DNA of 64,000 bases from Methanolobus bombayensis (lineage in GTDB: Archaea; Halobacteriota; Methanosarcinia; Methanosarcinales; Methanosarcinaceae), in assembly GCF_017873415.1 (NCBI RefSeq), contig NZ_JAGGKD010000001.1:339973-403972 (forward strand), given 5' to 3'. The position numbers and the translations under genes were made by a program. Positions within the stretch are counted from its first letter, which is position 1. Each line of letters begins with the position of its first letter. Shown piece after piece: positions 1-8,487 of the stretch. The notes under the pieces are model-generated. The model did no database searches, was not told where the DNA came from, and saw nothing but the letters and a program-made list of their open reading frames with translations.

Positions 1-2
1 CC

Positions 3-410
3 ATGCAGAAGAAGATCAAACGTGATCGCCTGAAGATTCTCATTGTTGATGATGAACCAGATATACCGGAACTTCTCAAGCTCTCTCTCATAAGTGAGCC
101 ATATGATTTCATTGTGGCGCACAATGGTGAGGATGCTATTGATCTTACACTCAAAGAGCTTCCTGATCTTATACTCCTGGACATAATGATGCCGGACATG
201 GATGGTTATGAGGTTGTGGAACATCTTAAAAAGAGCAAAGCTGCAAGTGATATTCCTGTGATCATGGTCTCTGCCAAGACCGCCATTGAGGACAAGGTCA
301 AGGGAATGGAACTTGGTATCGATGATTATATTTCCAAGCCATTTGACAAAAGAGAGGTCAAAGCAAGGATAAAGATGGTCATGCGTCGTCTTGGATGGGA
401 AGAGGAATAA
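3..410 (+). CDS. CheY-like response regulator (receiver domain only)
   Basis: Stand-alone receiver domain of 135 aa, the usual CheY length. The acidic pocket (VDDE, residues 15-18), the phospho-acceptor Asp60 in LLDIMMPD and the conserved Lys112 in SKPFD are all present, so it should accept phosphate from a histidine kinase; there is no output domain. The ATG lies 2 bases from the window edge, so a longer N-terminus cannot be excluded. A second receiver gene follows 68 bp downstream and the archaellum operon lies beyond, which suggests a role in taxis signalling, though this is inferred from position. No histidine kinase is in the window. Confidence 0.9.
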   Translation: MQKKIKRDRLKILIVDDEPDIPELLKLSLISEPYDFIVAHNGEDAIDLTLKELPDLILLDIMMPDMDGYEVVEHLKKSKAASDIPVIMVSAKTAIEDKVKGMELGIDDYISKPFDKREVKARIKMVMRRLGWEEE

Positions 411-478
411 TTATATATTTTAATGAATATTGGGAATATAATAATATACTTTCCTTTTTTAGGAGATGTGAATAAAAA

Positions 479-850
479 ATGTGTCCCAAAATCATGGTCG
501 TAGATGATGAATCAGATACCATTGACCTCGTAAAACTTATCCTGGAATCAGAGGATATAGACGTTGTCGGGGCAAAGAGCGGATTTGAATGTCTTGAATC
601 CATCGAAAAGGAAAATCCTGACGCGATTCTACTTGACATTATGATGCCGGATATGAATGGATGGGAGACATTCCATAAGATTAAAGAAAAAGAGCCAGCT
701 CTCCCTGTTGCCATGCTCACTGTAAAGAGTCAGGAATTTGACAAAATGCTGGGACTACATGTCCTTAAGGCAGACGACTATATTACAAAACCTTTCAGCA
801 GAAAAGAGCTCATCCAGAGAACAAGAGAACTGCTGGAAATGAAACTTTAG
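479..850 (+). CDS. CheY-like response regulator (receiver domain only)
   Basis: Second single-domain receiver, 123 aa, with the acidic pair Asp9-Asp10, phospho-acceptor Asp53 in LLDIMMPD and Lys104 in TKPFS. It differs from its neighbour in the alpha4-beta5 region, so it is a diverged paralog rather than a recent copy. An AGGAGA sequence lies at 461-466, a rather long distance before the ATG. An AT-rich stretch at 410-450 could hold its own promoter. The last 4 bases overlap the end of the convergent methyltransferase gene. Confidence 0.9.
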   Translation: MCPKIMVVDDESDTIDLVKLILESEDIDVVGAKSGFECLESIEKENPDAILLDIMMPDMNGWETFHKIKEKEPALPVAMLTVKSQEFDKMLGLHVLKADDYITKPFSRKELIQRTRELLEMKL

Positions 851-1878
851 TCATCCAGCACTTCAAACAATATTGCTTTATCATTTTTCACAAATAGATG
901 TGCCTTTCTCTCACCAACAAGACAGCTTTCAAGTTCATTACGCACATCCCAGTATTTTTCAGGTTCAATGGCTGCCCTGACAATAACTTTTCCAAATGAG
1001 TTTTTCTTCAGATATGAATTAATCAGAGAAAAATCAGGTTCTGAGATAAGAAGTCTTTTGTATCTGTTCTTAAAAAGGCTGTTCTTTATCATAGAATCAG
1101 AACTCAGAAGAGTTCTTTTTTTATCAATTTCAAAAACAGAAATATCATCTGCTTCATTTTTCAACTCTGCTGCGAGTTGACCAAGGAGCCCTGCTTTAGT
1201 GACGCATTCTTCCGGTTCATATGCATAACGAGCTGGTTCTTCGTTTCCACTGGCTGTATCATAGACGCCTGTTTTTCGAATAATATTAATTCCAGGAAGT
1301 GCAACAGCAGAGATGTCTGCTTTTTTCAGTTCACCAAAATAAAGATTAAGCCGGTTGAGTTTTCCTTCAAGGGACATGTACTCTCTTTCGCAGTCAAAGG
1401 GTATGCTTTCAGGGGAGAGTTGGGGAGGTGCTTCAAATGCAAAGTTTGAAGAAATATCTGAGTAAGCTTTCATAACTTCGGGAATAGAAGGCCTCAGATT
1501 GTCAATGCTTCTCTTTTTTTCCGAAGGTGGTCTTGCAGGATCTGAAAATACAACGTCCAGTTCAGGCAATTTTTCAATAATTTCAGGTGAAAGTGAATTG
1601 CCTGCAATGAATTCTATGTTATCCACTCCCATTATTTTTGCATTTTTCTTTGCAAATGCTATTTTTTTAGTATCAATCTCAATAGCATAAACAAAATCAC
1701 AATACTTCGCAAAGTGAAGTGCTTGTCCACCAATGCCACAACTGATGTCAGCTATTACTTTGCATTTCAATCTTTTTGCCCTGTATTCAGCAACAGGTTC
1801 TGGTGTAGCAAATCGTATTCCATCCTTGTCTGCTATCATTTCAGTTTTGAATTTCTTTTTTCGTGCCAAATCGATCAA
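847..1878 (-). CDS. Class I SAM-dependent methyltransferase with C-terminal THUMP-like region
   Basis: 343-aa protein with a Rossmann methyltransferase core. The SAM motif I is visible as DISCGIGGQALHFAKY (about residues 43-58), followed by an acidic motif II (AIEIDTKK) and a FSDPARPP motif IV that resembles nucleic-acid N-methyltransferases. The long C-terminal part fits the THUMP-like extension of archaeal and bacterial methyltransferases of unknown target; an RNA substrate is likely by family but not proven. The start is a TTG at 1876-1878, because an in-frame stop lies four codons upstream and no ATG is available. It is divergent from the archaellum operon. Confidence 0.75.
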   Translation of the reverse strand: MIDLARKKKFKTEMIADKDGIRFATPEPVAEYRAKRLKCKVIADISCGIGGQALHFAKYCDFVYAIEIDTKKIAFAKKNAKIMGVDNIEFIAGNSLSPEIIEKLPELDVVFSDPARPPSEKKRSIDNLRPSIPEVMKAYSDISSNFAFEAPPQLSPESIPFDCEREYMSLEGKLNRLNLYFGELKKADISAVALPGINIIRKTGVYDTASGNEEPARYAYEPEECVTKAGLLGQLAAELKNEADDISVFEIDKKRTLLSSDSMIKNSLFKNRYKRLLISEPDFSLINSYLKKNSFGKVIVRAAIEPEKYWDVRNELESCLVGERKAHLFVKNDKAILFEVLDD

Positions 1879-1946
1879 CTTTAAAAGTCATGTAAACGAT
1901 TTAAAAGCATCTGATTTATATCTCATGCCAGCCATGTTTTATTCAT

Positions 1947-1961
1947 AATTTATATATATTA
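1947..1961 (+). promoter_or_regulatory. TATA-box promoter of the archaellum operon
   Basis: The sequence ATTTATATATATTA matches an archaeal TATA box. Transcription would be expected about 25 bp downstream, near 1980, which is after the upstream in-frame ATG at 1962. This decides in favour of the ATG at 2025 as the arlCE start. Confidence 0.6.
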
Positions 1962-2024
1962 TTGATGGTATATTGTCCAACGTATAGATATATCTCTCAT
2001 AAATTAAATAAAACCAGTGGAATT

Positions 2025-3380
2025 ATGGCCGGATTTAGTGATAAGATAAAAAAAATAACGTCTGTTCTTTCTAAAAAAGGAAAGAACAAAGGAGGAGACT
2101 CTCCTTTTGATTCAGATGCTCCTCCTTTCCTTCAAGGGGGGCCTGATCTGGGTTCAGTTCCCGATCTGGCTGCAGGTATGCCACCCTCTCCGGCTGGTCC
2201 GCCTGGTGCTCCTGCTACATCTGGCGCACCAGATGCTCCCGGTTTTCCACCTGGTATGGCTCCTCCCGGTGTAGATGCTGGTGGTCCTCCCGGCGCATCG
2301 ACACAGGCTGCTGCAATAGATAATGAAATGCTGGAGGAGAATCGCAAAAAGATCAAAGAGGTTGAGAGCAAAGTTTCAAAGGCAGATGTGACTCTCAACA
2401 TGGTCCAGAGAGATAATGAGGAAATCAGAAAAACAGTTGACAAGATAGATCAGAGTGTATTGGAACTTCTGTCTCTTTACGAAATTGTCTCTAATCAGGT
2501 AAATCCTTTTGTGGGAGACGATGTCAATTCCAGGGATACCATCGAAAGATTTGAAAAGACTGAGAAAAGGCTCACTGAAATGGGCGATATGCTTGTTCTC
2601 ATGAAAAATGATTTTGATGCGACTGCCCAGAAAATGACTATGCCGCAGGGAATTTCAGAAGAAGCGGAATCCAGGATGCACAATATTGAGTCTAAGATGG
2701 ATGCGTTTGCAGATGCTATGGTAATGATGCATGAGAGTATCGAACAGCTAACTTCAAAAACGGATGAGCTAGCTGAACGGACGGATTCCCTTGATCGGAA
2801 TTTACTTGACATTGCAGAAACAACTTCTGCCATAACCAGCAGGCTGGAAGAACTCGAAAGCCGTCCGGAACCTTTTGTAAAAGGCCAGGCTAATCCTTCT
2901 TCTAAAACAAAGGACAAATCACTTTCTAGTGATAATCAGTCTGAATCTGATGAGGTTGCAGGACCAGAGCTTGAATCAGAAAAGGGATCAGAAACTGAAT
3001 TATCTCCTAAGGCAGCTGCAGTGCCTCTTGTAAGGCTGGAATGCATAAAAGCCGATCCTACAAGTGTTGTTGTTCTTCTTAACTGGATAGAGTTCCTTAT
3101 GGAAAGGGTTGGAAGGAACAACCTGATGGATGCACTTGATTATTATGTGGATATTGGATGGATAAGTGAGGATGTCATGTCAGAGATCATGGCATATGCC
3201 CGCGGAATCGATTATTATGTTGAAAAGCCAACATGGCGCCTCCTTCCAGAGGATCATACCAAATCCCTGCTCTTTATTGAAAGACTGTCAGGACGTAAGA
3301 TCGACAGGAATATGCTGAGTTCCATAGACAGGGAAATGGCAAAGGTTAAGCACGGTCTGGAGGAATTGTATGGGATTTGA
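2025..3380 (+). CDS. arlCE: Archaellum motor-associated protein ArlCE (FlaC/E-FlaD/E domain)
   Basis: First gene of the archaellum motor operon. The C-terminal ~120 residues (LNWIEFLMERVGRNNL onwards, through GIDYYVEKPTWRL) form the FlaD/E domain, which in Euryarchaeota belongs to the ArlC/D/E adaptor ring that couples the motor to chemotaxis through CheF. The N-terminal third is a Pro/Gly-rich linker (residues about 30-105) followed by long coiled coil. I chose the ATG at 2025 (MAGFSDKIKK), since the in-frame ATG at 1962 sits only a few bases after the TATA box. It overlaps arlF by 11 bp. A second, twice as large ArlCE-domain protein lies at 44805-47714. Confidence 0.88.
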   Translation: MAGFSDKIKKITSVLSKKGKNKGGDSPFDSDAPPFLQGGPDLGSVPDLAAGMPPSPAGPPGAPATSGAPDAPGFPPGMAPPGVDAGGPPGASTQAAAIDNEMLEENRKKIKEVESKVSKADVTLNMVQRDNEEIRKTVDKIDQSVLELLSLYEIVSNQVNPFVGDDVNSRDTIERFEKTEKRLTEMGDMLVLMKNDFDATAQKMTMPQGISEEAESRMHNIESKMDAFADAMVMMHESIEQLTSKTDELAERTDSLDRNLLDIAETTSAITSRLEELESRPEPFVKGQANPSSKTKDKSLSSDNQSESDEVAGPELESEKGSETELSPKAAAVPLVRLECIKADPTSVVVLLNWIEFLMERVGRNNLMDALDYYVDIGWISEDVMSEIMAYARGIDYYVEKPTWRLLPEDHTKSLLFIERLSGRKIDRNMLSSIDREMAKVKHGLEELYGI

Positions 3381-3801
3381 GCTTTCAGTTGTCGCTGCAA
3401 TATTCTTTTTAAGCGCTGTAGTTCTGGGTTCTTTTTCCTACTCGATGCTAACAACCTCAAATGAAATTGTCAGTGATGCTTCTGAAGAACGATATGAAAT
3501 GCAGAATTCTAAGCTTAAGACCAATATTGAAGTGACAGATGCCATCGCCGGGAACTATTCCGATACCTATAATCTTACAGTTATTCTTTCTAACACTGGT
3601 AGTGAAAATGTCTATTTTGATGAACTTAACGTGCTTGTGGATGGAAATCTTGAACCTTACACATATAGTGATGTTGCAGCAACCTGGACTCCGGCTGAAA
3701 CGCGTAACCTGACCGTCAAGGGTCTTTCAGGTACAGGTATTCACCGTGTGAAGGTAGTGACCCGCAATGGCGTTTCTGCTTATAATTCTTATATCGTCTG
3801 A
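3370..3801 (+). CDS. arlF: Archaellum stator protein ArlF (FlaF)
   Basis: 143-aa protein with one N-terminal membrane helix (residues about 5-27) and a C-terminal beta-sandwich with the phrases VILSNTGSENVYFDELNVLVDG and HRVKVVT typical of FlaF/FlaG. By family, ArlF binds the S-layer in the pseudoperiplasm and, with ArlG, anchors the rotating archaellum motor. The start overlaps the end of arlCE, which implies translational coupling. The operon order CE-F-G-H-I-J is the standard euryarchaeal one. Confidence 0.85.
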   Translation: MGFELSVVAAIFFLSAVVLGSFSYSMLTTSNEIVSDASEERYEMQNSKLKTNIEVTDAIAGNYSDTYNLTVILSNTGSENVYFDELNVLVDGNLEPYTYSDVAATWTPAETRNLTVKGLSGTGIHRVKVVTRNGVSAYNSYIV

Positions 3802-3823
3802 ATATACTTCCTGATAAATGGCA

Positions 3824-3835
3824 ACTATATATACT
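3824..3835 (+). promoter_or_regulatory. Possible internal TATA box before arlG
   Basis: The 87-bp gap between arlF and arlG is much longer than the other gaps of the operon and contains ACTATATATACT, with another AT-rich block at 3841-3850. A start about 25 bp downstream would give arlG a short leader of roughly 30 nt. A secondary promoter that raises ArlG-J levels is possible; the sequence alone does not prove it. Confidence 0.35.
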
Positions 3836-3888
3836 ATTAATTATATATTACTATCTTAATTCTATTTGCATCGGACTGGCAGAAAAAC

Positions 3889-4398
3889 ATGAAAAGCATG
3901 CTAAGAACAAACAGAGACCCCTTACTGAAAGATACGGGTGCAGAAACTGCAGTAACACACATGATCTTCTTCATCACTGCAATGCTACTGGCTATCAGTG
4001 TAGTTGTTCTTGTCTCTGGCAATGTACAATCAATGGTCTCTTCATCCGGTGCAGGCAGCAAATTGTTATCCGAACAGATGCGGACTGACATAACAATCGT
4101 TAATGATCCTGAAATAATTCCTTTTGATAACAGCACCGGCAAATACACTTTTTATGCCAAGAATACCGGCAAGACTGAACTGGCACCTGAATACGTGACC
4201 ATACTTGTAGATGGTCTCCTTATAGAACCTGCAGATGCGGATATTGCTCTGGTTGATGGTGATGTTGTCTGGAGACCGGGAGATATTCTGACACTAAATG
4301 TGACCACAAAACCGTCTCCCCTTGATGCAGGTGATCACAGAGTACTTGTTGCAGCAGATAATGGCAAATCCGGTGCAATGAGCTTTAAAACGGAATAA
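3889..4398 (+). CDS. arlG: Archaellum stator protein ArlG (FlaG)
   Basis: 169-aa protein with a single N-terminal membrane helix (about residues 23-46) and an extracytoplasmic beta-rich domain with the FlaG-type phrases YTFYAKNTGKTEL and GDHRVLVAADNG. ArlG polymerises and is held by ArlF; together they work as the archaellum stator. The gene is preceded by the longest gap in the operon (87 bp) and is followed by arlH after 10 bp. The assignment between ArlF and ArlG rests on gene order and on the more C-terminal domain similarity. Confidence 0.83.
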   Translation: MKSMLRTNRDPLLKDTGAETAVTHMIFFITAMLLAISVVVLVSGNVQSMVSSSGAGSKLLSEQMRTDITIVNDPEIIPFDNSTGKYTFYAKNTGKTELAPEYVTILVDGLLIEPADADIALVDGDVVWRPGDILTLNVTTKPSPLDAGDHRVLVAADNGKSGAMSFKTE

Positions 4399-4408
4399 GA
4401 GGCGAAGA

Positions 4409-5104
4409 ATGGCAAAAATTAATGCATTTGCAATCCCAAGGGATGACCTTAATGATAAATTAGGAGGAGGATTTCCTGCCGGTTCACTTGTAGTTATCGA
4501 AGGTGGCAGTGGTGGTGGGAAAAGCACAATTTCCCAGCGACTTTCATTTGGTTTGAACGAAAATGATGTCAGTGTTACTTTAGTTTCCACACAAATGACA
4601 ACAAAAGGTTTTATCAACCAGATGTATTCAATGGATTACCCGATAGCTCCTTTTCTTCTTAATGGCCTTCTTTTATACATACCTGTGATACCACTTGTTC
4701 AGGCAGCAAAATCACGTTTCGATTTTATTGAGAGGTTAATGGCTGCTGAGGAACTCTTCGAAAAAGATGTTATAATTATTGATACACTTTCATCTCTTAT
4801 CAAATACAGTGCAAATACTGAAAAAACACTTGACCTGATCTCATTCCTCAAGAAACTTAATGGAATGGGAAAAGTTATCATTCTCACAATCGAACCCAAC
4901 CAGCTCACAGAGGACCTGGCTTCCATGTTCCGTTCATCCTGTGATGTATACATTACTCTGAAGTCAAAGCCTCTGGGTAGTGAAGTTAAAAGAACTATCG
5001 TTGTGAACAAATTTACAGGTGCAAAAGGTCCGGTGGGTCAGATGATAGGTTTCAGAATAGAGCCGAAAGTAGGCCTTGTAGTAGAGATCGCTTCTGTATC
5101 ATAA
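4409..5104 (+). CDS. arlH: Archaellum motor ATP-binding protein ArlH (FlaH)
   Basis: 231-aa RecA/KaiC-type protein. The Walker A motif GGSGGGKST lies at about residues 32-40 and a Walker B-like strand DVIIIDTLS at about 115-125. ArlH forms a ring on the cytoplasmic side and regulates the ArlI ATPase depending on bound nucleotide. Length and position directly before arlI match the family. It is followed 19 bp later by arlI. Confidence 0.92.
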   Translation: MAKINAFAIPRDDLNDKLGGGFPAGSLVVIEGGSGGGKSTISQRLSFGLNENDVSVTLVSTQMTTKGFINQMYSMDYPIAPFLLNGLLLYIPVIPLVQAAKSRFDFIERLMAAEELFEKDVIIIDTLSSLIKYSANTEKTLDLISFLKKLNGMGKVIILTIEPNQLTEDLASMFRSSCDVYITLKSKPLGSEVKRTIVVNKFTGAKGPVGQMIGFRIEPKVGLVVEIASVS

Positions 5105-5123
5105 TCGTAAGAGTCGTGATAAT

Positions 5124-6785
5124 ATGGATCAGGAATTTCAAAAAGCAGTTCAAAGAAATCCTCATCTGGGCGAGTATGTTAAAAAGTTCATGCGCGAGAC
5201 GGGAGAAGATGAACCCACTTTCATGGTAAGTCTTTCAAAAGACATTGACAGGGATAAAGTGAACGTTATTCTTCCCGTAGGGGATCCTGTGTTTATTCAC
5301 CTGTATGGTGGTGAAGAGCTGGGTGAGGTCAATTATTACGGTGTTGAGCCTGAACTTAATGATACTGAAAAGAAGAAGTACAAAACTACTCTTGAGATAA
5401 TTCTTGAAAAATCTGCCAATGAACCGGTTCCGGAATCTGAATCTGAACTCAAAGACCTGATCACTAAATTATTCAACGAATCTATTGATATAGGCTCAGG
5501 TGGCAACCTTGATGATGATGAAGAAGGAGGAAAATTTGATATTCTCCAGAAACTCATGCCTGTTCAGAAAAAAGTTCCCATGACCCAGAGAGAGTACAAC
5601 AAAATTCTCTACCATCTGGAAAGGGATATCATTGGATCCGGTCCAATCGAGCCGATCATCAGGGACCCGTATCTTGAAGATATCAGCAGTATAGGTGTGG
5701 ACAACGTATTTATCGTCCACAAGATATTTGACACTATTAAAACTGACCTGACATTTGGAGATGAAGAAGGTCTTGACAACTGGCTTCGCAGTATGAGTGA
5801 GCGTATCGGTCGTCCGGTGAGTGATGCCAGGCCGATAGCTGACGGTGCTCTGCCAGATGGTTCTCGTATTAACATTATTTACAGTATCGATGTCAGTAAA
5901 CGTGGTAGCAGTTTTACCATGCGTAAGTTCAGTGAGGTTCCTGTAAGTATTATCCAGCTTATAAATTGGGGTGCACTGGATGCAGAAATGGCAGCCTATA
6001 TGTGGATGTGTCTTGAGAATGGTATGAGTATTTTCTTTAGTGGTGAAACAGCAAGTGGAAAGACCACAATGCTCAATGCGTGCCTTGCTTTTGTAAATCC
6101 AAAGGCCAAGATATTCTCTGCTGAAGATACTGCTGAGGTTCAGCCACCACAACCTGTATGGCAGCAGTTGATCACTCGTGAGGAAGGTCCGCCCGAATCA
6201 AGGGTAGATACTTTTGCCCTTCTAAAAGCGGCTCTCAGGTCAAGACCGAACTATATTATCGTAGGTGAGATCCGAGGAGCCGAAGGTAATGTAGCTTTTC
6301 AGGGTATGCAGACAGGTCACCCTGTACTTGCAACATTTCACGCATCTGCTGTATCAAAGATGATCCAGCGTCTTACGGCTGATCCTATCAATGTACCTGT
6401 GACTTTCATCGATAACCTGAATATTGCAATGATTCTTTCAGCTGTTTATCGTAAAGGTAAGTTCCTCAGGCGTGCCCTTGCTATTGAGGAAATTGAAGGA
6501 TACTATGAAGAGATCGGTGGTGTTGCAACAAGGGCTGTTTTCCAGTGGGAGCCTGATACTGACACTCACAAGTTCCGTGGTCTGAATAACAGTTACATCC
6601 TTGAGGATAAGATAGCCACAAAGCTTGGTTATGAAGATAAAAGACAGATCTACCAGGATCTTTTCCTCAGGGCCAAAATACTGGAAGAAATGAGGTCCAG
6701 AGGAATTGAAGATTATTTTGATGTTCTTGAGATCATTGTGAATTTCTACAAGCACGGTGTGGATGGGCTTCCATTTGCAATATAA
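5124..6785 (+). CDS. arlI: Archaellum assembly and rotation ATPase ArlI (FlaI)
   Basis: 553-aa type II/IV secretion-type ATPase. The C-terminal domain carries Walker A GETASGKTT (about residues 307-315), the Asp box/Walker B region YIIVGEIRGAE (about 377-387) and the His box HPVLATFHAS. The N-terminal domain has the expected EPIIRDPYLEDIS. ArlI hexamers power both assembly and rotation of the archaellum at the inner face of the membrane. An acidic insert (DLDDDEEGG-like, around residues 125-135) lies in the N-terminal region and is probably a species-specific linker. It is followed by arlJ after 9 bp. Confidence 0.95.
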   Translation: MDQEFQKAVQRNPHLGEYVKKFMRETGEDEPTFMVSLSKDIDRDKVNVILPVGDPVFIHLYGGEELGEVNYYGVEPELNDTEKKKYKTTLEIILEKSANEPVPESESELKDLITKLFNESIDIGSGGNLDDDEEGGKFDILQKLMPVQKKVPMTQREYNKILYHLERDIIGSGPIEPIIRDPYLEDISSIGVDNVFIVHKIFDTIKTDLTFGDEEGLDNWLRSMSERIGRPVSDARPIADGALPDGSRINIIYSIDVSKRGSSFTMRKFSEVPVSIIQLINWGALDAEMAAYMWMCLENGMSIFFSGETASGKTTMLNACLAFVNPKAKIFSAEDTAEVQPPQPVWQQLITREEGPPESRVDTFALLKAALRSRPNYIIVGEIRGAEGNVAFQGMQTGHPVLATFHASAVSKMIQRLTADPINVPVTFIDNLNIAMILSAVYRKGKFLRRALAIEEIEGYYEEIGGVATRAVFQWEPDTDTHKFRGLNNSYILEDKIATKLGYEDKRQIYQDLFLRAKILEEMRSRGIEDYFDVLEIIVNFYKHGVDGLPFAI

Positions 6786-6794
6786 GGTGATTTT

Positions 6795-8450
6795 GTGAGC
6801 TATGATAAAGCATTCAAGAATCTTGGAATGGAACCCAAGGTTTATCTCAAGAAATTTGCATTGCCTATCATAGCATTCGGATTTATATTTTCCATACTTC
6901 TTCTTGCAATATTGCCTACAATTTTCACAGGACCTGCACAATATATACCCTATCTGATACCTCTTGTGTGTATCGTATTTGCTTTCTCTTATCCTCTTTC
7001 GATACTGGGTGCCAAAGCTTCCCGTATAGATAACAATATGCACTACTATATCACCCAGATGGGTTCAATTGCAACAGCAGAAACTCCGAGGATAGATATC
7101 GTTAGAATCGTGTCGGAAAATGAAGATTATCAGGAACTTGCGGAGGAAACAAGGAAGATATATGATCTTGTAACGGTATGGCATCTGAGTCTTGCAGATT
7201 CATGTCGCTTTATTTCCAAAAGGACTCCTTCTATAATATTTGAGGACTTTCTTGACAGATTTGCACATGCTCTCCAGTCAGGAGAAGATGTAAAAACCTT
7301 CCTTTTTGCAGAGCAGAACGTTGTGATGAACGAGTATGAGGCAATGTACAATGGTGCTCTCTATGTTGTTGAGATCATAAAGGAACTTTTCGTCTCTCTT
7401 GTCATGTCACTGATATTCATGGCTTCCTTTGCTGTTATCATGCCTGTGATAACCGGTATGAACGCAGAACTTCTCATGGGTATAGTAGTTGTTATTTTCC
7501 TTGTCACCGATGTCGTCATGCTGATGTTCACAAAGAGCAAGATTCCAAAGGATCCTGCATGGAGTCAGTCCAGCGATATTACGGAAAACAAACTGAAATT
7601 ATACCGCTCAATTCCGGTTTCTATTGGAGGTTGTATTGTGGTTCTTATTGCAGTACTTCTCTATGGTAAAATTGAGACCAGTATAGCTGTTGCAATGGTA
7701 CTCACTCCTCTGGTGTACACAGGACATGTTTCCAGAAAAATTGAAAAAGCTATCAGAAGAAAGGATGAGAATTTCCCTGCATTCATTCGCTCTCTTGGAA
7801 GCTCTGCCGGTGCAAGAGGTGGTGTTATTGATGAGGCTCTCAAGGCATTGAGGGCGCATGACTTCGGACCGCTTACAACTGATGTGAATAATCTCTATAA
7901 AATGCTTGTTACCAGAATAGACAAATTCAGTTCATGGGAACATTTTGCAGTAAATACCGGTAGTAATCTTGTACAGCGTTTTTCTGGAATGTTCGTCCAG
8001 GCCACCAATCTTGGTGGTCAGCCTGAAGTTATAGGCGACATTATCGCAACCAATTTTCACAGGATAGTAACACTCAGGAAAAAAAGATCCCAATCTGCCG
8101 GAAGTCTTGTGGGTGTTCTGTATGGTCTGACCGGTGGTATAGGATTTACTATGTACATTTCCCTTGGTGTGGTGGGATTGATGCAGGATATGTTCTCAGC
8201 AGTGGAAATGCCTGCCGGTATGTCCATGGGCATGATTCTTTACACTAATATAGGTAATCTGGATACTCTTTCTAACATGGTTCTGGCCATCATGATAGGT
8301 CATTCCCTGATGTCAGCTCTTCTTATCAGGGTAGTGGACGGAGGGCATATGCTCAGTGCAACCATAGATTTTGTGATCATGGTCTGGATATCCGGTGCAA
8401 GTGCTGTTGTAACAATGGCAGCAGTATCATCACTACTGGGTTTGGCCTGA
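6795..8450 (+). CDS. arlJ: Archaellum platform membrane protein ArlJ (FlaJ)
   Basis: 551-aa polytopic membrane protein of the T2SSF/TadC platform class, with a hydrophobic pair near residues 25-75, a cytoplasmic domain, further helices near 200-250 and 270-310, a second cytoplasmic domain, and a hydrophobic C-terminal cluster from about residue 430. It is the core membrane subunit that ArlI acts on. The start codon is GTG (6795), preceded by an AAGGTGAT ribosome site overlapping the end of arlI. It is the last gene of the operon and runs into a bidirectional hairpin at 8469-8487. No archaellin (arlB) gene or prepilin peptidase is in the window. Confidence 0.92.
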   Translation: MSYDKAFKNLGMEPKVYLKKFALPIIAFGFIFSILLLAILPTIFTGPAQYIPYLIPLVCIVFAFSYPLSILGAKASRIDNNMHYYITQMGSIATAETPRIDIVRIVSENEDYQELAEETRKIYDLVTVWHLSLADSCRFISKRTPSIIFEDFLDRFAHALQSGEDVKTFLFAEQNVVMNEYEAMYNGALYVVEIIKELFVSLVMSLIFMASFAVIMPVITGMNAELLMGIVVVIFLVTDVVMLMFTKSKIPKDPAWSQSSDITENKLKLYRSIPVSIGGCIVVLIAVLLYGKIETSIAVAMVLTPLVYTGHVSRKIEKAIRRKDENFPAFIRSLGSSAGARGGVIDEALKALRAHDFGPLTTDVNNLYKMLVTRIDKFSSWEHFAVNTGSNLVQRFSGMFVQATNLGGQPEVIGDIIATNFHRIVTLRKKRSQSAGSLVGVLYGLTGGIGFTMYISLGVVGLMQDMFSAVEMPAGMSMGMILYTNIGNLDTLSNMVLAIMIGHSLMSALLIRVVDGGHMLSATIDFVIMVWISGASAVVTMAAVSSLLGLA

Positions 8451-8468
8451 AACAAAAAAGAAAAGTAG

Positions 8469-8487
8469 AAAGGATAGAATATCCTTT
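8469..8487. terminator. Hairpin between convergent arlJ and leuB-like genes
   Basis: Perfect 8-bp arms AAAGGATA and TATCCTTT with a GAA loop, A-rich on the left and T-rich on the right, located in the 37-bp gap between two convergent genes. It could end transcription from both sides. Confidence 0.5.

Noticed and set aside
1962..2024. Upstream in-frame start of arlCE
   Set aside because: It is directly adjacent to the TATA box and would precede the expected transcription start; the text MMVYCPTYRYISHK is not part of the family.
5496..6152. 218-aa minus-strand frame opposite arlI
   Set aside because: It lies fully inside arlI, whose catalytic motifs are intact, and the translated text (rich in His, Thr, Tyr) is typical of antisense translation.
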